NCBI GenBank assembly: GCA_012271065.1
Contig: JAAXHE010000041.1
Span: forward strand, 1 to 24,693
DNA: 24,693 nt
Source of the DNA: Candidatus Latescibacterota bacterium
GTDB taxonomy: Bacteria > Latescibacterota > UBA2968 > GCA-2709665
Direction of reading: 5' to 3'
The notes beneath the pieces were generated by a model, which worked only from the letters and a program-made list of their open reading frames with translations, was not told the DNA's origin and searched no databases. Position numbers and translations under genes: made by a program. Each line of letters starts with the position of its first letter. Position 1 is the stretch's first letter. This document shows positions 1-6,396 of this stretch, one piece after another.

Positions 1-22
1 AAAAAACCCGCTTAATTTGAGA

Positions 23-781
23 CTAATTCCCTCGTGAATCCGCGAGCAGGCGATTCACCGTCTCGAACAATCCTTCAACCATCGGTTCCGTGAGCCTTCC
101 CGTATTCATATTGTAACGGCTGAAGTGGTAACTGGCAACCAGAATCCTGGAATCGCGGTTGAACCGATAGGTCCTTCCGTGCGCGAACTGGTAGCGCCCC
201 ACACGCTCGACGATATCATCCGCCTTCAGAAGTCGCAGGTAGGCCTCAAACGCGTCTCTCCCCATGGCGAGCACAACACGAATCCGCCTCAATCGCCGCG
301 TTTCCATTCGCAGCCAGCTCCGGCATGCGCGTTTTTCGCTTCCGTTCGGCCTGTTCTCGGGCGGGACACACTTTACGGCATTCGTAATGTAGACGCCTTT
401 GAGTCTTAGACCGTCGTTCGCGTGGCTGGATTCCGATCGATCACTGAATCCGTGCCGGAATAGCGCGCCGTAGAGTACCCGACCGGCATAGTCACCCGTA
501 AATGGCCTGCCGGTGCGGTTCGCCCCGTGGGCGCCCGGCGCGAGACCGATTACAAGCAGCCTGCCCGATGCATCGCCGAAACCCGGCACCGGTTTTGCCC
601 AGTAGTCGTTAAATTCCTCATGCCGTTTTTCCCGCGATTCGAACGTCTTCCGGAAGTCGACCAGCCGTTCGCAGCTGTCGCACGCTGCGATCTGTTCAAA
701 CAGCAGCCGTTCCGCGTTCGCCTGATTACAAGCCGCGAGACCCGATTCGAACTCCATTGTTTCGCCTTCGGTGCGGGCCAT
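23..781 (-). CDS. Uracil-DNA glycosylase, family 5 (UDGb-like)
   Basis: Base-excision repair enzyme expected to remove uracil, and in this family often hypoxanthine or other deaminated bases, from DNA in the cytoplasm. The 252-residue product has the family 5 active-site motif GLAPGAHGANRTG at residues 79-91. The second loop, ASYHFSRYNMNTGRLT, is at about 216-231 with His219. Four cysteines (C34, C37, C138, C153) are spaced as the 4Fe-4S ligands of thermophile-type UDGs. Most relatives read HPS in the second loop; here it is HFS. The start is uncertain. ATG at 781 has no Shine-Dalgarno and abuts the terminator of the upstream gene, whereas ATG at 757 (MEFESG) follows AAGG at suitable spacing. 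Nothing suggests an operon. Family assignment is firm, substrate range is inferred. Confidence 0.9.
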   Translation of the reverse strand: MARTEGETMEFESGLAACNQANAERLLFEQIAACDSCERLVDFRKTFESREKRHEEFNDYWAKPVPGFGDASGRLLVIGLAPGAHGANRTGRPFTGDYAGRVLYGALFRHGFSDRSESSHANDGLRLKGVYITNAVKCVPPENRPNGSEKRACRSWLRMETRRLRRIRVVLAMGRDAFEAYLRLLKADDIVERVGRYQFAHGRTYRFNRDSRILVASYHFSRYNMNTGRLTEPMVEGLFETVNRLLADSRGN

Positions 782-783
782 GC

Positions 784-816
784 AAAAGAGGCGGTCCCGA
801 TGGGGCCGCCTCTTTT
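784..816 (-). terminator. Rho-independent terminator of the glutaredoxin-like gene
   Basis: A 15-base inverted repeat with one G-T wobble, a 3-base loop and flanking A and T runs. Read on the minus strand, the stem AAAAGAGGCGG...CCGCCTCTTTT ends in TTTT about 25 bases after the stop of the glutaredoxin-like gene. It ends only 2 bases before the first possible ATG of the next minus-strand gene, leaving no room for a separate promoter. Confidence 0.85.
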
Positions 817-840
817 ATGGATCAATCTGGACCCTGTACG

Positions 841-1203
841 TCAATTTCCTGTTCTGTTGTTGAAGAAAACCACCTGCTGAGACCGCGCCATAGCCTCGTG
901 TTCTTCGTCCGTGCAGGATCTGTCGGTTGGAACACCGGGTTCGGGCCCCTCCGGCCGATATCCATTATTGACCAGATAGGCTTCCAGTTCCTCACCGCTG
1001 ATATCGGCAAGAATCTGCCCGTCGAAGTCCAGCGTGGGCTGTAGAGGCTGGCCACTCTTGCGAACCATTTCTTCGTAATTTTCAGGTACGTTGATAATGT
1101 CCTTGTCTTCGTATTCGAGCCCGTATTTGGCCAGCACCGCCCGTATGCCCCGGCTCCATCCGCATTGGGGTTTCAGGTAAGCGGTAATCGCGGGATTACC
1201 CAT
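841..1203 (-). CDS. Glutaredoxin-like protein (monothiol-type CGWS site)
   Basis: A 120-residue thioredoxin-fold protein. Residues 5-17 (AITAYLKPQCGWS) are the first strand and active-site loop, with a single catalytic-type cysteine C14 followed by GWS. This resembles the CGFS of monothiol glutaredoxins more than the CPYC of dithiol ones. The QPLQPTLDFDG stretch near residues 52-62 stands where glutaredoxins have the cis-proline loop (TVP), and GEELEAYL follows. The last ~35 residues extend beyond a usual glutaredoxin and I do not recognise them. Monothiol members generally act in Fe-S cluster delivery or redox regulation; which applies here is unknown. ATG at 1203 is preceded by AAGGAG 8 bases upstream, a candidate promoter lies at 1263-1291, and a terminator follows at 784-816, so it is probably a single-gene unit. 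Confidence 0.85.
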   Translation of the reverse strand: MGNPAITAYLKPQCGWSRGIRAVLAKYGLEYEDKDIINVPENYEEMVRKSGQPLQPTLDFDGQILADISGEELEAYLVNNGYRPEGPEPGVPTDRSCTDEEHEAMARSQQVVFFNNRTGN

Positions 1204-1262
1204 TTGAATTTCTCCTTTTCCGTGATTTATCGACCGGAGAACAACATTTCTAGTGTCAAATT

Positions 1263-1291
1263 AACATAACGAACTTTCCCTGAATTTGCAA
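1263..1291 (-). promoter_or_regulatory. Candidate sigma-70-type promoter for the glutaredoxin-like gene
   Basis: On the minus strand TTGCAA (1286-1291) and TATGTT (1263-1268) are separated by exactly 17 bases. The region is AT-richer than its surroundings and ends about 60 bases before the ATG at 1203. Assigned by motif only. Confidence 0.55.
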
Positions 1292-1447
1292 GTCCAATCG
1301 CCATCCGGTGCGGCGGTCCGGAATAGTGAGGGTTCCCGGTTTCGCGGGATTGCGTTCTGGCCCGCCCGCTGGACAATCGTGTCCAGGTCGTGCAATCCGG
1401 ACCCGAACAGCCAGCACCGGGCATTGGACCGGCAGCCGAGTTGCCGG
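1292..1447 (-). other. Structured non-coding stretch between two genes
   Basis: No gene is supported here. It holds three perfect hairpins. One spans 1428-1448 (7-base arms) and touches the stop codon of the carbinolamine dehydratase gene. One spans 1369-1386 (7-base arms CTGGACA/TGTCCAG around a 4-base loop). One spans 1334-1349 (5-base arms). None is followed by a T run, so a classic intrinsic terminator is not evident. It may be a structured 3' untranslated region or a Rho-dependent end. Confidence 0.4.
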
Positions 1448-1750
1448 TTATTCAGCGGCATTCACCGCGCCGGCAAAATCGAGGTCTGCCCGGGTGACGG
1501 CGTTTTCGCTGTGAGTGGTCACCGTAACCGTGAGGGTCTTGCTCCTGCTGTCCAGATTGAGGTCCGAGTGATGGTTGTTATGGTCCATGACCTGGGTAAT
1601 CGTGCGCACGAACGCCATCGTCGGGACGAACTTCTGAAAATTCCATACCCTCCGTAGCGCCCTGTTTTCCCGATCGTATTCCCAGCCTTCCAGATCCTTC
1701 AGCGCTTCCAGGATTTCATCCTCGGCCACCAGAGTCTTGTCCTCGCGCAT
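1448..1750 (-). CDS. Pterin-4a-carbinolamine dehydratase family protein
   Basis: A 100-residue member of the COG2154/PhhB family, which dehydrates 4a-hydroxytetrahydropterins formed by aromatic amino acid hydroxylases. The signature D-x3-HH-S is present at residues 56-62, with His60 and His61 and the third catalytic histidine at 80 (TTHSEN), followed by ADLDFA as expected. The aromatic residue normally found a few positions after the HH[PCS] motif is missing. ATG at 1750 follows GGGAGG at good spacing; the frame extends further upstream but that part has no SD and no family similarity. No phenylalanine hydroxylase is in the window. The nearest upstream gene is mobA, and comparative genomics has linked some members of this family to molybdenum-cofactor metabolism, so the role could lie there. 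Confidence 0.9.
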   Translation of the reverse strand: MREDKTLVAEDEILEALKDLEGWEYDRENRALRRVWNFQKFVPTMAFVRTITQVMDHNNHHSDLNLDSRSKTLTVTVTTHSENAVTRADLDFAGAVNAAE

Positions 1751-1870
1751 CGCACCCTCCCTGAAATGATGACGATACTGTAAATTGCTGTGCCAGCCCG
1801 CGATCGCATCGCCGTCCGGCCCGGCCGAGCGTCGACCGACCACCCGGCTGACGCGCGGGCAACCGGGTTC

Positions 1871-1899
1871 AATATACCAAGATTCCCCGGGCCGATCAA
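1871..1899 (-). promoter_or_regulatory. Candidate promoter for the carbinolamine dehydratase gene
   Basis: On the minus strand TTGATC (1894-1899) and TATATT (1871-1876) are spaced by 17 bases, overlapping the last codons of mobA. It would give a leader of about 115 bases before the ATG at 1750. The leader contains a GC-rich hairpin with 9-base arms (1842-1850 with 1860-1868, one G-T pair). That hairpin could instead mark the end of the mobA transcript. Confidence 0.5.
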
Positions 1900-2507
1900 T
1901 CCCCGCAGAGGATGCCGGCGGTTGAGAGCGCGTCGCTGTATTCCTCGGGCGTGTTGATATTTCGCAGCGACTCAAGTTCAGGATCGACGTCCCGTAAAGC
2001 GGAACCGGGCACCCTGCGGCAGCAGCAACGCTCCGTCAACGTCGTGAGTCTGAAGGTGCCGGCATCCAGCATATCATGAATCAGAGGCAATACCGACACG
2101 CGATAAACGGCCGCAAGCGGATGCAGACGGCCGTTGGCGTGCGGCACGGTGATATCCGCGTCACTTGCCATTTGCACCAGGCGACGTATGAATCCCGGAC
2201 GCAGAAAGGGTGCGTCGCAACCGCAGACGAATGCCGCGTCGGCATGCGGGGAAATCGCTTCGAGTCCCGACGCCAGTCCCTCCAGCGGTCCCCTGTCGGA
2301 CACCCGATCGTGAATAACGCCAACGTCCTCCGGAAGGCGCGGCAGTCGTTGCCCCGGCGCAGAGACCGCAAACACGGGCCTTAGCGTGGCCCGGAGCATA
2401 CGGACCACACGCTCGAGCAGGTACTCGTCGCCGAAGCGCAACAAGGCCTTGGGACTGCCCATTCTTCGGCTTCGTCCGCCGCACATCACGAGGGCGCCAA
2501 CTCTCAT
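1896..2507 (-). CDS. mobA: Molybdenum cofactor guanylyltransferase (MobA family)
   Basis: Transfers a nucleotide to molybdopterin to make the dinucleotide cofactor in the cytoplasm. The 203-residue product begins with the nucleotidyltransferase loop CGGRSRRMGSPKALL (residues 9-23), then RGPLEGLASGL near 72-82, the metal-binding aspartate in GCDAPFL (D98) and the closing NINTPEEY near 183-190. The double glycine in the first loop is typical of GTP-using MobA rather than CTP-using MocA, but SPKALL lacks the usual acidic residue before the lysine. Hydroxylases like those at 17093-21740 usually carry the cytosine form, so nucleotide choice is open. ATG at 2507 lies one base after the stop of the archease gene, so the two are very probably co-transcribed and translationally coupled. 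An unrelated N-terminal extension of the frame was left out. Confidence 0.88.
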   Translation of the reverse strand: MRVGALVMCGGRSRRMGSPKALLRFGDEYLLERVVRMLRATLRPVFAVSAPGQRLPRLPEDVGVIHDRVSDRGPLEGLASGLEAISPHADAAFVCGCDAPFLRPGFIRRLVQMASDADITVPHANGRLHPLAAVYRVSVLPLIHDMLDAGTFRLTTLTERCCCRRVPGSALRDVDPELESLRNINTPEEYSDALSTAGILCGD

Positions 2508-2508
2508 T

Positions 2509-2982
2509 TCAGATATCCAGAACGACAAACGCGCGCCAACGTCCGTCGACGCGTTCCACGACAAACCTGTGGAGTGTGACCGCCTTCACGTCCACGACCA
2601 GATCGTGGCGTTCCATATCCAGCTCCTCTCCGACAAGGTCGGCCGACACCGTGCAGATGCCCTCACGCGCTTCCGCGACGACGTTCGCGGGCCGCAGAAG
2701 AAGCCGATTCGCATCCTTGAAGAAGATTACTTCCTGCAGAAAGTCGAACAGCAGCAAGTCGGGTTCTTCGGCCTCGAGATTCACGGTACGCCGGTTTCTG
2801 AGCGCCACGGAATTCAGGTCCGATACCATGACGTTCAGCGTCGCTTCCGCGGCCGCGGTAAGTACTCCGGCGAGATCGTCACCCCAGGCTTCGAAAGCCA
2901 CGTCCGCGATTGCTATATCTTCGATAAATCGATATGACACCGTAACATTCCTTCCCGGGAAAGACGTTTCTACACCAGACAT
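2509..2982 (-). CDS. Archease
   Basis: A 157-residue archease (PF01951), the small accessory protein that lets RtcB turn over by promoting its guanylylation. The fold signature is clear: RFIEDIAIADVAFEAWG at residues 18-34, where the usual HTAD is replaced by IAIAD but the aspartate (D27) is kept. Next come LLLFDFLQEVIFF in the middle and the ending DGRWRAFVVLDI, whose last aspartate is a known metal ligand of the family. It starts within the last 13 bases of the G3E GTPase gene (ATG 2982; weak SD), so coupling is likely. Its presence two genes from rtcB strongly supports the call. The missing histidine and threonine of the HTAD motif are a deviation to note. Confidence 0.87.
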   Translation of the reverse strand: MSGVETSFPGRNVTVSYRFIEDIAIADVAFEAWGDDLAGVLTAAAEATLNVMVSDLNSVALRNRRTVNLEAEEPDLLLFDFLQEVIFFKDANRLLLRPANVVAEAREGICTVSADLVGEELDMERHDLVVDVKAVTLHRFVVERVDGRWRAFVVLDI

Positions 2983-3857
2983 GCTTCGAGTTCGGACAGG
3001 ACGCGCACCCGTGCTTCCGCCGCCCCCCTTCCAATGAAGACGAGTTCCGTACGGTCCGCCTCGAAGGGTTCCAGCGCCCATCTGCCCCCCGCGAAATTGA
3101 AGAGAAACGCGGCTTCGACACAACGCAGGAATCCCTTCGAGCGATAAACCGCATTCGGCATATTTTCCGCCAGCCGTTCGAATTTTTCGCGATCCACGGG
3201 CCTGTCGGAAACGAAATCGAAGCTGTCGACTTCCGCAGGTTCGCTGTGGTTCGACGGCGCGCGCAATGGTCTCTGCCCCGTGTTGACGGCGCCGAAGACA
3301 AGCCCGGTGTCGAGCGCACATCTCAGGGTTCGCACGACCGACGCGTCGGGATTCACCCGCCTCAGTTGCGCTTCGACCGCGTCGAGCTGGCAGGGCGAGA
3401 CGAGGTCCACCTTGTTCAGCAGCAGCAAATCCGCGGCTTCAAACTGAGTGGTTGTCACGTATCCCAGATCGGGAAACCGCACCATCAGGTCGGCGTCCGC
3501 GACCACCACCACACTGTCCAGGCGGATGCCCTGAAGATTGTCCTCCACGTCGAAAATGACCGCGTCCGGTTCCGCAACGCCGGTGGTTTCAACGACAATG
3601 AGATCGGGACGTACGGTCGCGACGATCTCCTTGACCGCTTCCTCGAATTCCCCGGCCAGCGAACAACAGACGCACCCTCCGGCCAGTTCGGTCATTCGGA
3701 TATGTTCGCCCTCCACGACCTTGCTGTCGATGGCGATCTCTCCGAATTCATTCATCAGAATCGCGACCCGCCGGTCGGCACGCGTTACGAGGTGGCGAAG
3801 CAGCGTTGTCTTGCCGCTGCCAAGCGAACCCGCGATCAGTATCATGGAGATCTTCAT
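2970..3857 (-). CDS. G3E family GTPase (COG0523/CobW-like metallochaperone)
   Basis: A 295-residue P-loop GTPase. Walker A is GSLGSGKT at residues 10-17. The switch region NEFGEIAID spans 36-44, the metal-binding CVCC motif is C62-C65 preceded by GG, ETTG is at 90-93 and the guanine-specificity motif NKVD at 148-151. A CobW C-terminal domain follows (about 215-285, with VYRSKGFLR). COG0523 proteins load metals, commonly Zn or Co, into client proteins by GTP hydrolysis. Set between rtcB and the archease gene, it could serve the metal-dependent ligase, which is inference. The start could be ATG 3857 (AAGGA 10 bases upstream) or the in-frame GTG 3863 (same AAGGA, 4 bases). The 3' end overlaps the archease gene by 13 bases. 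Confidence 0.92.
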   Translation of the reverse strand: MKISMILIAGSLGSGKTTLLRHLVTRADRRVAILMNEFGEIAIDSKVVEGEHIRMTELAGGCVCCSLAGEFEEAVKEIVATVRPDLIVVETTGVAEPDAVIFDVEDNLQGIRLDSVVVVADADLMVRFPDLGYVTTTQFEAADLLLLNKVDLVSPCQLDAVEAQLRRVNPDASVVRTLRCALDTGLVFGAVNTGQRPLRAPSNHSEPAEVDSFDFVSDRPVDREKFERLAENMPNAVYRSKGFLRCVEAAFLFNFAGGRWALEPFEADRTELVFIGRGAAEARVRVLSELEACLV

Positions 3858-3921
3858 TTCCACGTATTCCTTCGAACGGCCGTCCTTTGTCTGCTCAGGT
3901 TCAGGCGCACGACCGCAAGGG

Positions 3922-5379
3922 TTACCCCTTCACGTTTCCGATGGGCGAGAATCGGACGACTCGCCGGCTGAGCCCCGCCCGCTGGGTCGCCTCGATGACT
4001 TCGTCGATATCCTTGTACGCGCCGCCCGCCTCTTCGGCAAGGCCCGCAAAGGACACGGAACGGACGTAGATGCCGCGGGCCTCCAGTTCCTTCTGAAGCC
4101 GCTTGCCGTGAAAACGCTTGCGAGCCTTCGTGCGACTCATCGTCCGTCCGCTGCCATGAGCCGTGGAGAAGAATGCCTGGCTGCCGTCGGACGACCCCGC
4201 AAGCAGATAGGAACCGGTTTCCATACTGCCCCCGATGATGACAGGCTGTCCGTGCGCTTTGAAACGGTCGGGGACGCCGTCCATATCCGGCCCGAACGCG
4301 CGGGTTGCCCCCTTGCGGTGAACGAGCACCGTGCGACGCCGGCCATCGACCACGTGGCGCTCGAGCTTGGCGGTATTGTGCGCCACGTCGTACACCTGAC
4401 GCATCTCCATTTCCTCCGGGCTGCGTTTCAATACGTCGGAGAACACCTCTCGAATGCGATGAAGAATGACCTGCCGGTTAGCGAAAGACATGTTGATCGC
4501 GCACTTCATCGCGGCGAAATAGTCCTGGCCTTCCGGAGATTGGAACGGCGCGCACGCGAGTTCACGATCTCGAATGGAAATTCCGTATTTTTTCTGCATC
4601 ACCTTGAGAAAAACCTGCAGATAGTCGGTTGCCACCTGGTGCCCGAAACCCCGGCTGCCGCAGTGAAACATCACGACGACCTGATCGGGAAGCGTAACGC
4701 CGAACGCACGGGCCGCCTCCTCGTCGAACACCTGGCCGGGTCTGGCCACCTGGATTTCGAGATAGTGGTTTCCCGATCCGAGCGTGCCGATTTGGTTGTA
4801 GCCCCGCTCCACCGCCTTGCGGCTGATCTTCGTCGCGTCCGCACCGGGAATACAACCATTTTCTTCGGTCCGCTCGAGATCCTCTCTCCATCCGAAGTGA
4901 TTTTCAACGCACCACCGCGCTCCCTCCTGCACGACCGTCCGAAACTCGTCGTGCGAGATCTTCAGAAATCCCGTACTTCCCACGCCCGCCGGCACGCGGT
5001 CGAACAGGCGATCCACGAGCTTCTTGAGGTGGGGCCTGACCTCGTCGTACGTCAGATTCGTGGTTACCAGACGCATCCCGCAGTTGACGTCGAAACCGAT
5101 GCCTCCCGGAGAGATCACGCCCCGCTCGGCATCCATCGCAGCCACCCCGCCAATGGGAAAACCGTATCCCCAGTGACCGTCGGGCATACAGAAGGCGTAG
5201 TTCAGGATACCCGGCAACGTGGCCACGTTCGTCACCTGGTCGATCACGCCGCGGTCCATATCCGACATCAGTTTTCTCGTCGCGTAAATTCGCGCCGGGA
5301 CCAGCATCCCCTTCTTATATGAGGTCGGGATCTCCCACAGGGTCGGCGAAACCCGGGTAGCCTCGGGCGGGATGGGCAC
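3922..5379 (-). CDS. rtcB: RtcB family RNA-splicing ligase
   Basis: Joins RNA 2',3'-cyclic phosphate (or 3'-phosphate) ends to 5'-hydroxyl ends with GTP and Mn2+, via a histidine-guanylate. The 485-residue product has full family length. Metal and catalytic residues are in place: MPDGHWGYGFPIGG at 65-78, GFDVNCGMR with D97 and C100, GSGNHYLE with H205, FHCGSRGFGHQ with H239, VAHNTAKLE with H334, the guanylylated His408 in HGSGRTMSR, and the C-terminal KG (K484) that contacts GTP. Nothing is missing, so it should be active. The start is GTG at 5379, supported by TAGGAG 6-7 bases upstream. Only 9 bases separate it from the DUF3500 gene before it, and 64 bases from the GTPase start after it. In bacteria RtcB is tied to RNA repair or tRNA maintenance; no repressor such as RtcR is seen nearby. 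Confidence 0.97.
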   Translation of the reverse strand: MPIPPEATRVSPTLWEIPTSYKKGMLVPARIYATRKLMSDMDRGVIDQVTNVATLPGILNYAFCMPDGHWGYGFPIGGVAAMDAERGVISPGGIGFDVNCGMRLVTTNLTYDEVRPHLKKLVDRLFDRVPAGVGSTGFLKISHDEFRTVVQEGARWCVENHFGWREDLERTEENGCIPGADATKISRKAVERGYNQIGTLGSGNHYLEIQVARPGQVFDEEAARAFGVTLPDQVVVMFHCGSRGFGHQVATDYLQVFLKVMQKKYGISIRDRELACAPFQSPEGQDYFAAMKCAINMSFANRQVILHRIREVFSDVLKRSPEEMEMRQVYDVAHNTAKLERHVVDGRRRTVLVHRKGATRAFGPDMDGVPDRFKAHGQPVIIGGSMETGSYLLAGSSDGSQAFFSTAHGSGRTMSRTKARKRFHGKRLQKELEARGIYVRSVSFAGLAEEAGGAYKDIDEVIEATQRAGLSRRVVRFSPIGNVKG

Positions 5380-5388
5380 TTCAAACTC

Positions 5389-6339
5389 CTACGAATCGTG
5401 TTCGCAATCTGCATAGTGGTTCCGCAACGGATCGAGGCCGAAGTCGTTCTCCAGATCGCGCAGTACGGAGTGAATGTGGTTCGCGTCGTTCTGTGTATTG
5501 TCGTATTCCACGAGATGCGTGGGGCCATGAATCCGGTAATAATGCTTCTCCCCGGGACGGACCCCGCCGGCCCACGCAAAGTGCAACCGCTCCACACCGG
5601 CACTGCGGATTCGCGTCAGGTGCGCTTCGCCGAGGTCCGTACGCAGGTTCGCCGCGTACAGTTTCAGAATCCGCATCACCGTCTCCTTCTGCGCCGGCGG
5701 CATGTCAGATACGGGAAGGCCCGCCGGATCGCCAATCCGGGCCACCTTACTGTTCCTTGTGAGGATATCGCTTGGCGCCTCATCCGCGATGAGGACCGTG
5801 GCCTGCAGGTCCTCCGGCAGCGCTCTCAGAAGGCCCCGCGCCGTGTCCTCTTCATCACGCAGGACGCGCCAGCCCTTCCTTTCTCCTGACGGCACCCGCG
5901 CCGGGTTCGCACCCCAGAAGGCCGGCGTGGCCGACACCTTCTTTTCCGCGCCGACCGAGACCGTCACAGACAAATGGTGGCCGTCGATCCGCCAGCCCCA
6001 GGGCTCTGCCCCCGTTGCGAGATCGCCGAACAGCGTCAGGAAATATCCGTCCGGGTCCCTGTCAAAACGCGATATCGCCCGGGACTCGATCTGGCCGAGA
6101 ATGCCCTCCAGGACCATGATATCCACCGCCTTCTGATATCCGGAATCGCTGAGCGCGCTTCTCAGGAGACGATGCGCCGCTTCCCGCTGCTTGGGCGACA
6201 TCCCCCTGAAAGGCACGCCGTTTCGCTTTACGGGTACGTAGTTCCAGTTGAAACGCTCCTCGTGGTCGAACGCGTACAGAGCCCGGTTTCGCTGGTCCGT
6301 ACTCAGTTCGTTCATGAAATCCTGTGCTGCTCGAAGCAT
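5389..6339 (-). CDS. DUF3500 domain protein
   Basis: A 316-residue protein of the uncharacterised DUF3500 family. The recognised blocks are FWGANPARVPSG with the following R-L-x-x-EE-x-x-AR (about 142-168) and the C-terminal HYYRIHGPTHLVEYDNTQ with ANHIHSVLRD. The latter is rich in His, Asp and Asn and looks like a metal or catalytic centre. Many family members carry export signals; this one has none that I can see, so it is probably cytoplasmic. ATG 6339 follows GGGGAGG at 6 bases. It ends 9 bases before the rtcB start, so it is probably in the same transcript. No function is established for the family, and the link to RNA repair is only positional. Confidence 0.85.
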   Translation of the reverse strand: MLRAAQDFMNELSTDQRNRALYAFDHEERFNWNYVPVKRNGVPFRGMSPKQREAAHRLLRSALSDSGYQKAVDIMVLEGILGQIESRAISRFDRDPDGYFLTLFGDLATGAEPWGWRIDGHHLSVTVSVGAEKKVSATPAFWGANPARVPSGERKGWRVLRDEEDTARGLLRALPEDLQATVLIADEAPSDILTRNSKVARIGDPAGLPVSDMPPAQKETVMRILKLYAANLRTDLGEAHLTRIRSAGVERLHFAWAGGVRPGEKHYYRIHGPTHLVEYDNTQNDANHIHSVLRDLENDFGLDPLRNHYADCEHDS

Positions 6340-6396
6340 GGCATGCCTCCCCGTCAGGGTGCTGTAGGGTATGTGTGCTCTCCGCGGCTGGACAGG

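Noticed and set aside
3538..5322. Plus-strand open frame of 594 codons opposite rtcB and the G3E GTPase
   Set aside because: It lies antisense to two genes with complete, confirmed family motifs; its protein has no recognisable domain and its openness follows from the codon bias of the GC-rich opposite strand.
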